A DNA stretch of 64,000 nucleotides from an uncultured Opitutia bacterium (GCA_903877135.1 CAIRCN010000065.1:1-64000); one strand, 5' to 3'. Positions 8,119-17,215 are shown, counted from the stretch's first letter. The notes: generated by a model not told the origin, from the letters alone. Numbers and translations are program-made.

Positions 8119-9261
8119 TCATGCGGCGCGGTGGGCGGCCACGACGGAGAGGAGGTCTTCCTCGAAGCGCACGATGACCTTGTCCCAGGATTGCTCAGAA
8201 ACCGTGATATAGGCGGCGGTGCGCAGGCGCTCGCGCAGCCCAGGATCAGTAGCAAGGCAGGCGGCCGCGGCGGTCAACGCCTCCGGTTGATCAGGTGGGA
8301 CCGTCAGGCCGTTTTCGCCGTTCCGCACGAATTGTCGGGCAGCGGCGTAATCAAACCCGGCTACGGCCAACCCGCTGGCCATGGCCTCGGTCAGGACATT
8401 GCCGAATGTTTCGGTGAGGCTCGCATGGATGTAGATATCGGCTGAAGCGTAGTAGCGGCCGATCTCCTCGCGGGAAAAGAAACCGGCGAAAACACATTCG
8501 GGATGAGCCTTGGTGAGCTGGCGTTGCAAGGGCCCCTCACCTGCGAGCACAAAGCGCAGGCGGGGCTGGGCGCTGCGCATGGCGGCGTAAGTGCGGAAGA
8601 GCAGGTCGTAGTTTTTTTCGACGGCCATGCGGCCGACGTGGATCACAACCGGGTCGTCGGGCGCCGCGCCCCAAGTCTGACGCAGTTCGACGGATCGACG
8701 AGAGGGATGGAAGTGACCGGTATCGATCCCGCGTGAGAGCACGGCAAGGTTGCTGAACCCCATCGCGCCTAGCTCAGTGCACAATTCGGCAGTCGGGGCG
8801 AAGGTCCGATGCGTGCGGTTGTGCACTCGCCGCAGCCAGCCGAGTGCCAGGCGTCGCAGCGGCGCCACGCCATAGTGCCGGGCGTAAGTGTGAAAATTGG
8901 TGTGAAAACTCGACGTGACCGGCAGCCCGAGTCCCTGCGCTGCTGTGACGGCCGAGGCGCCCAGCGGCCCCTCCGTAACCACATGGACCAAGTCTGGCCG
9001 CTGATCCTGCCAGCGACGTCGGAAGCGGCGCCAGGCCGGCAAGCCGAGCCGGAGTAAGGAGTATCCCGGGATGGGAACACCGGGGACGGGAATTTCTGCA
9101 AACTCCCCGCCGTTGCCGACCGGCGGCAGGTCGCGTCTACTCGGCCGCCATACCGTCACCTCGTGCACGCGCCGGCCCAATTCCCTGGCGATATGGCCAA
9201 AAGTCATGGCGACACCGTTGACCTCGGGGGGAAAGGTTTCGCTGACGATGGCAAGTTTCAC
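8119..9261 (-). CDS. GT4-family glycosyltransferase
   Basis: 380 residues, GT-B fold. The N-terminus (VSETFPPEVNGVAMTFGHIARELG) is characteristic of the group that includes diacylglycerol glucosyl/mannosyltransferases and sulfoquinovosyl-transferase SqdX. SSFHTNFHTYARHYG follows, and the C-domain has VIHVGRMAVEKNYDLL and the donor-binding E-x7-E stretch in TETFGNVLTEAMASGLAV. It is the first gene of the four-gene minus-strand operon. The family and the context point to glycosylation of a membrane lipid, probably with the GT28 enzyme that follows. The exact sugar is unknown. The upstream divergent region carries a short palindrome at 9300-9317. Confidence 0.9.
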   Translation of the reverse strand: MKLAIVSETFPPEVNGVAMTFGHIARELGRRVHEVTVWRPSRRDLPPVGNGGEFAEIPVPGVPIPGYSLLRLGLPAWRRFRRRWQDQRPDLVHVVTEGPLGASAVTAAQGLGLPVTSSFHTNFHTYARHYGVAPLRRLALGWLRRVHNRTHRTFAPTAELCTELGAMGFSNLAVLSRGIDTGHFHPSRRSVELRQTWGAAPDDPVVIHVGRMAVEKNYDLLFRTYAAMRSAQPRLRFVLAGEGPLQRQLTKAHPECVFAGFFSREEIGRYYASADIYIHASLTETFGNVLTEAMASGLAVAGFDYAAARQFVRNGENGLTVPPDQPEALTAAAACLATDPGLRERLRTAAYITVSEQSWDKVIVRFEEDLLSVVAAHRAA

Positions 9262-9299
9262 TTTAAGTGGGTGTGAGTGAGAATTTGGTTTCGGCGTAT

Positions 9300-9317
9300 T
9301 TGCTACTAGAATAGCAA
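9300..9317. promoter_or_regulatory. Inverted repeat in divergent promoter region
   Basis: TTGCTA CTAGAA TAGCAA: 6-bp arms separated by 6 nt. It lies 39 nt from the start of the GT4 operon (minus) and upstream of the hydrolase-GH3 pair (plus). Its size and place suit a dimeric regulator binding site shared by both operons, but no regulator is encoded nearby and the motif occurs only once here. Confidence 0.3.
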
Positions 9318-9456
9318 CCCCTCATGGCACAGCGGTGCCGTTGCGGTTACAACTAGGTGACATTTTTGGGTTACAAGCGCATGGCGGTCCCGTGAAATTT
9401 TGGAAACGCACGCATATCGAATTGCGATGTGGCCACAGAGGCTTCGCATCGGCAGC

Positions 9457-10563
9457 ATGCACGGATTTACTTTTGCTCCTGCCCTCTCGCTCTTAGCTGC
9501 GTTACAGCGCGTGTCGCGGGTGCGCCCAATCCGCACTTTCGTGCGCACCACGGAGGAGCGCCTTCGCCCGCAACGACTCGCGTCGCACGAAACCGCAGAA
9601 CACAAGCATCAGGACGCGTTGAACGATGGTGATGGCATGCACCGGCGGGCAACCATCCTGCGAGAACGCGGGCGCGGCAACCTGCCGACGATTGTGCTTG
9701 GCGGTTTTGTCCCTGATTCAACGGAGCAGGTTTTTCTCCTGCGGCGTTTCCTCCTGCGCACCGGTGATGTCTACTATGTGAATTACTCGCGGACGGGGTT
9801 TTCGCTCGATATGGCATGCGCCCAACTGGCCGATTTGGTCGCGGAATTGGCTGCGCAAGGTGAACCACCGGTGATTTTCGCCGTCAGCTTTGGCGGCGGG
9901 CTCGCGCTTGAGTGGCTGCGGCGCACGCGGCTTGCCGGAGCCACAACCCCGCTCGCGGGGATTGTGCTGGTGAGCCCAGTGGCGTGTGTGGAGGATCTGC
10001 TGGCGAAAGCCGCGCCCAAACCGGCGACGCTGCTCGGCCGCGCGCTCAAACCTTACCTTGAGAGCAGTCTGGTGAGTGAGGCGACAGTCGAGAAATCACG
10101 CGCGATCTTCGCGCGAATGTTTGAAGCGGGCGCGCAAAACAAGATGGCGCTGCGCGCCTTGATGACGCCGGAGGAACTCACCCGGCTGCGCACTGCGGTG
10201 TTGGGGTCGATTCGTAGCGTGTCCTATACCGGCGCCCGGGAGCGGGTGCTGGCACTGCGTGCCATGGTCGCACCAACGGATTATTTTTCTCAATCACTGC
10301 TGCCGCTTACCGACGTGCCCGCTCTGGTGCTTTTCGCGGAGAACGAAGACGCTGTGCTTGCCCCGTCGTCACCAACGGTCTTCGCGCTCGAGTCGGCCGT
10401 CCGGGCGTATTTTACTCGCGGTCGCGCCGAGCGGGTGGCAGCCCTGCCCGGCACTGCACCCGTGCAGCATGCGTCCCTGATCTTCCATGTATTTGAATTC
10501 CTGCCGCACTTGGGCGGCTTCTATGCCCAACTGAGGCACCAAAAATGGAGGTCGGCGGCATGA
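9457..10563 (+). CDS. Alpha/beta-hydrolase-fold protein
   Basis: About 368 residues if ATG 9457 is used; ATG 9427 and TTG 9400 are possible. The core fold begins at LPTIVLGGFVPDSTEQ, where the oxyanion strand is expected, followed by YYVNYSRTGFSLD and the nucleophile elbow FAVSFGGGLALEWL (Ser of G/VxSxG). VPALVLFAENEDAVL is in the usual place for the acid Asp/Glu, and PVQHASLIF for the catalytic His. It resembles esterases/thioesterases acting on hydrophobic acyl substrates. Its stop overlaps the GH3 gene start (ATGA), so the two enzymes are made together; acyl transfer or release linked to GH3 chemistry is the likely context. Confidence 0.75.
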   Translation: MHGFTFAPALSLLAALQRVSRVRPIRTFVRTTEERLRPQRLASHETAEHKHQDALNDGDGMHRRATILRERGRGNLPTIVLGGFVPDSTEQVFLLRRFLLRTGDVYYVNYSRTGFSLDMACAQLADLVAELAAQGEPPVIFAVSFGGGLALEWLRRTRLAGATTPLAGIVLVSPVACVEDLLAKAAPKPATLLGRALKPYLESSLVSEATVEKSRAIFARMFEAGAQNKMALRALMTPEELTRLRTAVLGSIRSVSYTGARERVLALRAMVAPTDYFSQSLLPLTDVPALVLFAENEDAVLAPSSPTVFALESAVRAYFTRGRAERVAALPGTAPVQHASLIFHVFEFLPHLGGFYAQLRHQKWRSAA

Positions 10564-12146
10564 GTCTGCTCGGCCTGAAAATGTCCGTGCCAAGCAGTCT
10601 GCTGACGTTTGGTGCCGGGGTGCAAATGCGGCGCGTGGCGCGTCGCCTGCGCGGGCCGGACCACGCACCCGCCGTGCAGGAACAAATATTCCGCAAACTG
10701 GCGGGGAAGTATTCCGCCACCGAGTTTGGCCGGACAGGCGGCATCAGTCGCGCGATGCGCTACGAGTCCTTTCGCCGCGACGTGCCGCTCCGCAACTACG
10801 AGCAGTTTCTGCCGTGGATCGAACGCATGAGGCGCGGCGAAGCGGATGTGCTCTGGCCGGGCCGCTGCCAGCACTTTGCCGTTTCCTCGGGCACGACAGC
10901 GGGTCGCACGAAATACCTGCCGATCACGTCCGACATGCTGGAGCACTTCCGCCGGGCCGGTTTGGACTCCCTTTTTTTCTATGCGGCGCGGGTGGGGCAC
11001 ACGCGTGTTTTTCGAGGCCGACATTTGTTCCTCGGCGGATCGACCTCGCTGGCGCGATTGCCGGAGGCAGGGAATTTTGCGACGTGGGGTGGCGACTTGA
11101 GCGGCATCACGGCGATCAACCTGCCCGCATGGGTTGAGCAATGCCTTTATGAACCGGGTCGCGAGATTGCCCAGATGGCCGACTGGCCCGCCAAGCTGCG
11201 CGCCATCGCCGTCCGCACCTCAAATCGCGACATCACGTTGCTCGCGGGAATCCCGAGTTGGCTGCTGATCCTGGCGGAAACCATGCGTGCTCACACCGGT
11301 GCGGCGCCGCTCAATGCTATCTGGCCAAACCTTGAGTGCTTGGTGCATGGCGGCGTGCCGGTGACACCTTTCGAGAATGAGCTGAGGGCGGCTGCTGGCC
11401 CTGGCATCCACTTCCATGAGGTCTACCCTGCATCGGAGGCTTTCATCGCAGCGCAAGATGCGGACCCCGGGGCCGGGTTGCGGCTGATCGCAAACTCGGG
11501 AATTTTCTATGAGTTTCTCCCTCTGCGGATATTCGACGAGACGCGGCTCGGCGAACTCGGCGACCGGGCCGTCTCGCTCGAGGGGGTGCGGGCGGGCGAG
11601 GACTATGTGCTGCTCCTGACGACCCCGGGCGGGTTGTGCCGTTATGTCATCGGCGACGTTGTGCGCTTCGTCTCAACCACACCGCCGCGGCTCGTCTATG
11701 CCGGCCGCACCAGGCTGCAGCTGAGCGCATTTGGCGAACACGTCATTGAGAAGGAACTGACTGATGCACTCGCCAGAGTGTGCGCCGCCGGTAGCCTGAC
11801 GGTGGCAAATTTCCACGTTGCCCCACGCTTTCCCGACAGTGCGCCAGACACGATGCGCGGCCGTCACGAATGGTGGCTGGAGCTAAAGTCCTCCCCCGAA
11901 GCGCAGCCCGAGACCGCGGTCCTCGCCCGGCAACTCGACACGGAGCTGCAGCGGCGCAACGAAGACTACGAAGCAAAGCGTCAGGGCGGCGGTCTTGATA
12001 TACCGCTGGTGCGGCTCGCGGCCCCCGGCACGTTTGAACAGTGGATGCGGCATCATGGAAAGTGGGGCGGCCAGAGTAAAATGCCACGTTGCAGGAGCGA
12101 CCGCACAATTGCGGACGCACTCGCCCAACTTGATGGGGACGTGTAA
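10560..12146 (+). CDS. GH3 auxin-responsive-promoter family acyl-acid adenylating enzyme
   Basis: 528 residues from ATG 10560. GGAGG at 10547-10551 and the ATGA overlap with the hydrolase decide this start. It carries GH3-family landmarks: the phosphate loop HFAVSSGTTAGRTKYLP, the central LECLVHGGVPVTPFE, EVYPASEAFIA, the LTTPGGLCRYVIGDVVRF motif and a C-terminal AFGEHVIEKEL segment. Plant GH3 enzymes adenylate a carboxylic acid and conjugate it to an amino acid; bacterial members are of largely unknown function. A role in forming an acyl-amide lipid with the adjacent hydrolase and the divergent glycolipid operon is inference. Confidence 0.9.
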   Translation: MSLLGLKMSVPSSLLTFGAGVQMRRVARRLRGPDHAPAVQEQIFRKLAGKYSATEFGRTGGISRAMRYESFRRDVPLRNYEQFLPWIERMRRGEADVLWPGRCQHFAVSSGTTAGRTKYLPITSDMLEHFRRAGLDSLFFYAARVGHTRVFRGRHLFLGGSTSLARLPEAGNFATWGGDLSGITAINLPAWVEQCLYEPGREIAQMADWPAKLRAIAVRTSNRDITLLAGIPSWLLILAETMRAHTGAAPLNAIWPNLECLVHGGVPVTPFENELRAAAGPGIHFHEVYPASEAFIAAQDADPGAGLRLIANSGIFYEFLPLRIFDETRLGELGDRAVSLEGVRAGEDYVLLLTTPGGLCRYVIGDVVRFVSTTPPRLVYAGRTRLQLSAFGEHVIEKELTDALARVCAAGSLTVANFHVAPRFPDSAPDTMRGRHEWWLELKSSPEAQPETAVLARQLDTELQRRNEDYEAKRQGGGLDIPLVRLAAPGTFEQWMRHHGKWGGQSKMPRCRSDRTIADALAQLDGDV

Positions 12147-12263
12147 CCCGGGTTTCGGCGACAGAGGTTCCCTGCCGGAGGAGAAAGTGTAACATTGGCG
12201 CCATTGACGTCTTATTCCCGGCGGAAGACAGTCGTGGCGTTTTCAGGCTCAAATCACCACGCC

Positions 12264-12620
12264 ATGCAAAAAGTAACATCAAAGCCAAAGAGCGCAGACC
12301 GTCACCGACTCCGCACCCAAATCGGTGAGGCGCAAAAACAGGTCGACGCAGCCAAGAAGACGGCCAAGGCCGCCAAGGTTCGCCTGCGAGAAGCACGGCA
12401 GGAATTCAAAAACGCGAAGCGTATTGCAAAAAAACTAAAAAAGGCAACCAAGGCCCTTAAGGCCAAATTCGCTGCGCTTGGGCCACTCCGGGCCCGTCCG
12501 TCTCGCCAGGCGGCAAAAGTTCTGGTGAAAAAGCCCCGCCCAAAGCCTGCACCTCTACCAGCGCCTGCGGCCGATTCGGTTCCTATCGCTGACGTCTCCG
12601 CCCCCGCTGCGCCTCAGTAG
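12264..12620 (+). CDS. Lys/Ala-rich basic protein, histone H1-like composition
   Basis: 118 residues from ATG 12264. The middle (about 15-80) is an uninterrupted helix rich in Lys, Ala, Arg and Gln (AQKQVDAAKKTAKAAKVRLR; RIAKKLKKATKALKAKFAAL), probably coiled coil or DNA-binding. The tail is Pro/Ala/Lys-rich (KKPRPKPAPLPAPAA). This composition is like bacterial H1/AlgP-type nucleoid proteins. There is no enzyme motif. It stands alone between GH3 (117 nt upstream) and a convergent phosphoesterase. Nucleoid association is inference from composition. Confidence 0.6.
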   Translation: MQKVTSKPKSADRHRLRTQIGEAQKQVDAAKKTAKAAKVRLREARQEFKNAKRIAKKLKKATKALKAKFAALGPLRARPSRQAAKVLVKKPRPKPAPLPAPAADSVPIADVSAPAAPQ

Positions 12621-12712
12621 ATTTCTGGCACGATCATTTCCGGCGGGACTGGCTCCCGATAGTAGTCAGGCGACGGATTCGGGGCGGGAGAACGACCGTC
12701 TCGTGTGCGACC

Positions 12713-12749
12713 GTAGGGCGCGCGGGGTTACGACGGGGAGTCGCGCGCG
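12713..12749. repeat. Possible degenerate REP-like hairpin
   Basis: A GTAGGG head (12713-12718) followed by GCGCGCG, a 17-nt loop and CGCGCGC, in the gene-free gap 12621-12816. It shares the head and hairpin logic with the clearer REP-like units at 18950, 24064 and 42366, but only as a single half. The rest of the gap shows no gene. Confidence 0.3.
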
Positions 12750-12816
12750 TGGAGCAGTTCGAGAATTCCAGTGACCGCCGAGAGATCGCCACCGCGGAAG
12801 CAGAGCTGATAGCGGT

Positions 12817-14031
12817 CTACTTCACGCGCGGAGCGAGAGAAATTGACCGCGAGGCGCCCCACGCTACAGGTGTCGTGTCGCAGTCAGCTCGGCCTAGCGC
12901 ATTCCAGCGGCATTCGCGCGCCGTGAGAATGCGCGCCTCCGCATCATAGGTCACCACCTGGAATGAGAGCTTGGTTTCGTCTTTGCCCGAGTTTTTGCCT
13001 TTGATCGGTGAGTCGGCGCGAAACACGTTGAGCGCGATGTCGGCGTCGGGGCCGCTCCACGTGTAGCATTCGTTCCAGTTCGAGTTGCCGTGGAAATAGC
13101 CGACGATGTTGCGGTGCGCCTTGAGGAAGACCACGAGCGCGCGCTGCTCGATAAGTGTGTCCACGTCGACCATGTTGCCGTCGGCGCAGCGATCGGCGAC
13201 AAGGTTCTCGAATCGGTCGTGGCCGTTGATGTCGTGTTTTCCGTTGGGATTGGTCAGGTGCTTGGCCTCGATGTCGGGTTGGTCGTGGCAGAAGAGTAAC
13301 ACCGGGGTCGCCTCGGGCAAGCCTTGGAGGTCATGCTCGATCCAGGCGCGGGCCACACTGTCGGGCCACATCGTGAGGAACACGAGGTGCACACCTTGGA
13401 AATCCTTGGCGAAATAGATCCTGTCGGTGGCGTAACGGTAGGTCTCCTTTGTGCGCAGCACCGCCGGGTGTATCATCCGGTTGAAGATTTCGGCCAGCGC
13501 AGTCGCGTCCGTCTCCGGCACCAGCCGGCTCGGTGAACCGATGGCATTGGAAACATCGTGATTGCCGGGCACGAGCAGAAGCGGCGTCGGCCGCCCCGCC
13601 GCATCCGTCAGCGTGAGCGTCTTGATGAAACCATCCTCAAACTGGCCCCACGAAACTGAGGCGCTCTGGATGTGAATTGGGTAAAGCTCCTGCCGGTTCG
13701 CGATGTCGCCGGTAACAATCACGAACGCGATCGGCCCCACAGGCTGGCCGGCGCGGAAGCCGCCGTCCGGCGGCAGGGCGACTGCGGGGAGCGTGTTGAT
13801 CTTGCGCACCATGGCGGCATTGACGACGCGGGCCTCGACATTGGCCGCCCCGCGAAAGTAGCCGCGATTGAGTCCATAGTGAACATCCGAGGTAAAGACA
13901 AACGTGACCGGCTGCGCTACCGTCGCGGTCATGGCGTTGGTTGCGATGCAACCGGCCAGCACCAGCGCCAAACCGGCGATCACGCCCCACGTCCGGCGGG
14001 TGGGCCAATGCATGCGCAATAAGTGATTCAT
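12817..14031 (-). CDS. Lipoprotein metallophosphoesterase
   Basis: 404 residues from ATG 14031; this start gives a lipoprotein signal peptide (basic RRTWGV, hydrophobic IAGLALVLAGC, lipobox LAGC), while the longer frame to 14154 does not. Calcineurin-like motifs are in order: FTSDVHYG, VTGDIANR, VPGNHDVSNA, LLFCHDQPD and a late YFHGNSNWNE in place of the usual GHxH. The family hydrolyses phosphomono- or diesters; the substrate here is unknown. It should be membrane-anchored facing the periplasm. It is divergent from a TonB receptor across a 277-nt gap, which suggests shared regulation and uptake of a phosphorylated compound (inference). Confidence 0.85.
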   Translation of the reverse strand: MNHLLRMHWPTRRTWGVIAGLALVLAGCIATNAMTATVAQPVTFVFTSDVHYGLNRGYFRGAANVEARVVNAAMVRKINTLPAVALPPDGGFRAGQPVGPIAFVIVTGDIANRQELYPIHIQSASVSWGQFEDGFIKTLTLTDAAGRPTPLLLVPGNHDVSNAIGSPSRLVPETDATALAEIFNRMIHPAVLRTKETYRYATDRIYFAKDFQGVHLVFLTMWPDSVARAWIEHDLQGLPEATPVLLFCHDQPDIEAKHLTNPNGKHDINGHDRFENLVADRCADGNMVDVDTLIEQRALVVFLKAHRNIVGYFHGNSNWNECYTWSGPDADIALNVFRADSPIKGKNSGKDETKLSFQVVTYDAEARILTARECRWNALGRADCDTTPVAWGASRSISLAPRVK

Positions 14032-14308
14032 CAGGCCAGCGTCGTTTCGCCCGCGGCCGAGACGAGCGAAATCAAGGTTACATATCTGAAACGGCGGACT
14101 CGGTAGGTCCAACGTGGGGCGAAGAACACGAAGCCTCCGGAGCAGAGACTTCAACCCGCCCTCTTCACCGCCTACGCATTCGAATTCCCGCCGGATGCAT
14201 CCCCGGCGGCGGCCGGCGCCCGGAGATGGCCAACGGCCGAAATGCTATTTCACGGATTTGTAACGTATGCGCCGCGCGCCCGTCACGTGCATCCCTTATT
14301 ATTAGCGT

Positions 14309-16666
14309 GTGAAAACTGCCCACCATCACCTCCGTTATCTCCTCCAATTCGCCGCGCTCGGGGTGGCCCTTGTTTCCTGGCCCCTGCGGGCCGCGGACGA
14401 CACCACCGGCCCGACGGGGCAATCCGGGACGGCCAAGACAAAAAGCGACTCCGACAAAATCATCCGGCTCGAGGAGTTCGAAGTCTTTGAGCCACGCACG
14501 TCCGCCCAGTCGATGGCGCCGACCGAGAGCCGGCTGGACGCCGTGGAGCCGGAATCAGTCATCAATCTCCAGACGATCCAGAACAGCATTGTGCCGACGG
14601 CCGATTACGCGTTGATTGCGAATCTCGCGCCGAGCGTGGCGCTGAGTGGCGTGGGTAATGGCCCGGGGTTGACCGAATCGAAAGCCACGATGCGCGGCTT
14701 CTCTGACGGTCAATACAACGTCACGGTCGACGGCATCCCCTTTGGCGACGGCAACGACTTCACCCACCACACCACGAGCTATTTTCCCGCGAAGCTGCTC
14801 GGTCGCGTCACGGTCGATCGCGGTCCCGGCACCGCCAGCACCATTGGCATGGCGACCTTCGGCGGCACTATGGCCCTGGAGACGAAGGATCCCCGCACCG
14901 AGGCGTCAGTCGTGCCGACAATCAGCTACGGCAGCTACAACACCTCGCTGGATCACATCGAGTTCAACACGGGCCTGTTGCCGAAGGCCAACGGCGGCTC
15001 CCTCATCGCCAGCTACCAATACATGAGCTCCGATGGCTACCGCACGTTCGGCACTTTTCGCCGCAACACCTATTTTTTAAAATACCTGCAGCCGGTGGGC
15101 AAAAACACGACCGTCTCGTTCATGGGCGAGTATAACAATATCAAGTTCAACAACCCGAACCGCACGATGAGCGGCCAGGACATCATCACGCTCGGTCGCA
15201 ACTTCGGCCAGACCAGCGACCCCACGGATCGTAATGGCGACTACTATGGCACAAATTATCAGATCAAGCACACAGACACCGAATACATCAGCGTCGACAG
15301 CAATCTCAGCAACGACTGGAAATTCAGCGACAAGGTTTACTCTTTTTGCTACAACAACGTCAGCCATGAGTCGCCGAACACCAACGCTGGCGCGACTAAG
15401 GACCCTGTGACGGGCAAGGTCACCGCAGGGACCGATCTTGGCGGCCAACTCAAAGTGAACGTCGTCCGGACCTATGGCACCTACGCAGCGCTCTCGCACG
15501 ACGACGATGTGGGCGCATTCAAGACCGGTGTATGGTTCGACTACCAGCACGGTCCGCGCTATAATTACTATCTGGATTACAACATCCCCCACGCCCAGGC
15601 CCTCGGCCTCGTCGCGATGCCCGGCGGTTTTCTCGACGTGAACCACTCCAGCTCCAATCAGGGTTACGCCTGGAACATGCATTTCTACACGCGCACATGG
15701 GAGCCCTATGTCGAGTATGCGTGGATGGCGCTCCCCGCGCTCGCAATCACTCCGGGCGTGAAATACATGTGGATCAACCGTGTGATTGAAGCGCCGGTAA
15801 ACCAAAGCAAGGACCCGGTGCCCGGCCCGCAGTTCTTCGGCACCACCTATGCCAAGGCCCTGCCGCTCGCGACCATCAACTACCGCCTGCTGCAGAACTG
15901 GTCCGCTTACGCCCAATATGCGCAGGGCTTGCTCACTCCGCCGCTTGCCAGCTATCAGATCAACCAGCCGCAGCTCAACCAGATCAAGCCGCAGCAGACG
16001 ACGAATTACCAGATTGGCACCGTCTACAAAACCAACCGCTTCAACGCGGACGTTGATGCCTACGAGATCAACTACAACTACCTGCCCGTGTCGCAAATTG
16101 ATCCGACTGTTGCCAAGCCCGGTCCAGGCGACATCGTCTATTTCGACGCGCGCGGCGCCTACTACTACGGAGTAGAGGCCGAGGGCACTTACTACGTGGG
16201 CAACGGCATGAGCGTGTTCGCCAACGGCTCGCGCAATTACGCGACCTACAAGGGTTCGAAGCGCCGCATCGAAAGCGTGCCGCAATCCACGGCCGGTTTC
16301 GGCCTGATTTATGACGAAGCCGGATTTACGGCCTCGCTGATGCAAAAATACACCGGACCCTACACGGTGTATTCCGGCACCAACAATCCCGACCTGTCCC
16401 TTGCCCCCGGCACGCTGACCGCGGTGCAAGGCGGTTTCTCGATGTATGACCTTTCGATCGGCTACGGCCGGAAGCTCGAGCACGCCGGCTTCATTAAGAG
16501 CATCAAGGCCCGCCTCCAGATCAACAATCTCTTCGATCGCGACGTGGCGCAGCTGAAATCACCGAAGGCCGTCTCTGGCAGTCCCACGGTGCTTAATCCC
16601 CTGACCAGCACCTATAATCTCCAGACGCTTCGCAGCTACTTTCTCACGCTATCGGGCGAGTTCTGA
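14309..16666 (+). CDS. TonB-dependent outer-membrane receptor
   Basis: 785 residues with a GTG start and a signal peptide (LLQFAALGVALVSWPLRAAD). A TonB-box-like EEFEVFEP (about residue 52) is followed by the plug domain (IPTADYALIANLAPSVALSG-type segment, TMRGFSDGQYNVTVDGIPFG, VTVDRGPGTASTIGMATFGG) and then a long beta-barrel rich in aromatic strands. INNLFDRDV sits near the C-terminus and the protein ends in LTLSGEF with terminal Phe, as needed for BAM assembly. LEEFEVFE-type N-termini are typical of the many TonB receptors in Opitutaceae. The ligand is unknown; the divergent lipoprotein phosphoesterase may act on it. Confidence 0.93.
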   Translation: MKTAHHHLRYLLQFAALGVALVSWPLRAADDTTGPTGQSGTAKTKSDSDKIIRLEEFEVFEPRTSAQSMAPTESRLDAVEPESVINLQTIQNSIVPTADYALIANLAPSVALSGVGNGPGLTESKATMRGFSDGQYNVTVDGIPFGDGNDFTHHTTSYFPAKLLGRVTVDRGPGTASTIGMATFGGTMALETKDPRTEASVVPTISYGSYNTSLDHIEFNTGLLPKANGGSLIASYQYMSSDGYRTFGTFRRNTYFLKYLQPVGKNTTVSFMGEYNNIKFNNPNRTMSGQDIITLGRNFGQTSDPTDRNGDYYGTNYQIKHTDTEYISVDSNLSNDWKFSDKVYSFCYNNVSHESPNTNAGATKDPVTGKVTAGTDLGGQLKVNVVRTYGTYAALSHDDDVGAFKTGVWFDYQHGPRYNYYLDYNIPHAQALGLVAMPGGFLDVNHSSSNQGYAWNMHFYTRTWEPYVEYAWMALPALAITPGVKYMWINRVIEAPVNQSKDPVPGPQFFGTTYAKALPLATINYRLLQNWSAYAQYAQGLLTPPLASYQINQPQLNQIKPQQTTNYQIGTVYKTNRFNADVDAYEINYNYLPVSQIDPTVAKPGPGDIVYFDARGAYYYGVEAEGTYYVGNGMSVFANGSRNYATYKGSKRRIESVPQSTAGFGLIYDEAGFTASLMQKYTGPYTVYSGTNNPDLSLAPGTLTAVQGGFSMYDLSIGYGRKLEHAGFIKSIKARLQINNLFDRDVAQLKSPKAVSGSPTVLNPLTSTYNLQTLRSYFLTLSGEF

Positions 16667-17001
16667 GCAGGTGCGATCGCCCGCGATCACTCGCTGCTAA
16701 ACCGGAATTGGTAGAACCTGTGGCGATCCGGCTCGGATTCGCCTCTGCAGGCGCCGCCAAACAGCGCGCAGGTTCCGGCAAGTGCCCGCGCAGATCACGG
16801 AAAGGGCGGTCGTTGCCGCACGATGCCAATGGGCGGCACAAAACCCACAGCCAGCTTGTGGGGAATTGAGCCGTCCCGATCAAACACCCACTTCGCCAAA
16901 GCGCTCGGATAGAGCAAAACCTCTCAGCTGGATTAGTCTGAGTCGAACGAGCGTTTATCCTGCTTAACTCTAAACTCTCAGCAAGTGCCTGTTAATCAAG
17001 C
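16667..17001. other. Intergenic region without a gene
   Basis: No credible ORF between the TonB receptor stop and the tRNA-Arg downstream hairpin. A short GC palindrome (GCGATCGCCCGCGATC) lies just after the receptor stop at about 16675 but has no T-run, so it is a weak terminator candidate at best. Confidence 0.4.
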
Positions 17002-17035
17002 CTTGCCGTTCCCCAATTAAACGCTGAACGGCAAG
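17002..17035 (-). terminator. Hairpin downstream of tRNA-Arg
   Basis: A perfect 10-bp stem, CTTGCCGTTC (17002-17011) with GAACGGCAAG (17026-17035), and a 14-nt loop. It begins 19 nt past the tRNA 3' end in the minus direction. There is no clear U-run after it, so it may be a processing or rho-dependent end rather than a classic intrinsic terminator. Confidence 0.4.
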
Positions 17036-17053
17036 TTCGAGTTGGCTCAATGG

Positions 17054-17130
17054 TGGCGCACCCGTAGGGAGTCGAACCCCAAACCTTCTGATCCGTAGTC
17101 AGATGCTCTATCCAGTTGAGCTACGGGTGC
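17054..17130 (-). tRNA. tRNA-Arg (ACG)
   Basis: A 77-nt cloverleaf on the minus strand including an encoded CCA. The acceptor GCACCCG pairs with CGGGTGC, with discriminator G. The D-arm contains AGCTCAACTGGATAGAGC, the anticodon arm is TCTGACTACGGATCAGA with anticodon ACG, and the T-arm contains GGTTCGACTCC. ACG is wobble-modified to ICG by TadA and reads CGU/CGC/CGA. Confidence 0.95.
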
Positions 17131-17215
17131 GTGAATGAGTGCGCGAAGAAGCAAGTTTCCCCGTGCAAGTGCAAGCGAGAATTTTGGCGGTGCTCAAGTA
17201 AAGCCTCGCTCCTGA

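Noticed and set aside
15077..16483. 468-codon minus-strand open frame
   Set aside because: Antisense to the TonB receptor, which has clear plug and barrel signatures; the product lacks any protein-family pattern.
17002..17130. Integration site of a genomic island at tRNA-Arg
   Set aside because: No integrase gene and no repeat of the tRNA 3' end was found nearby; the adjacent inverted repeat is a simple hairpin.
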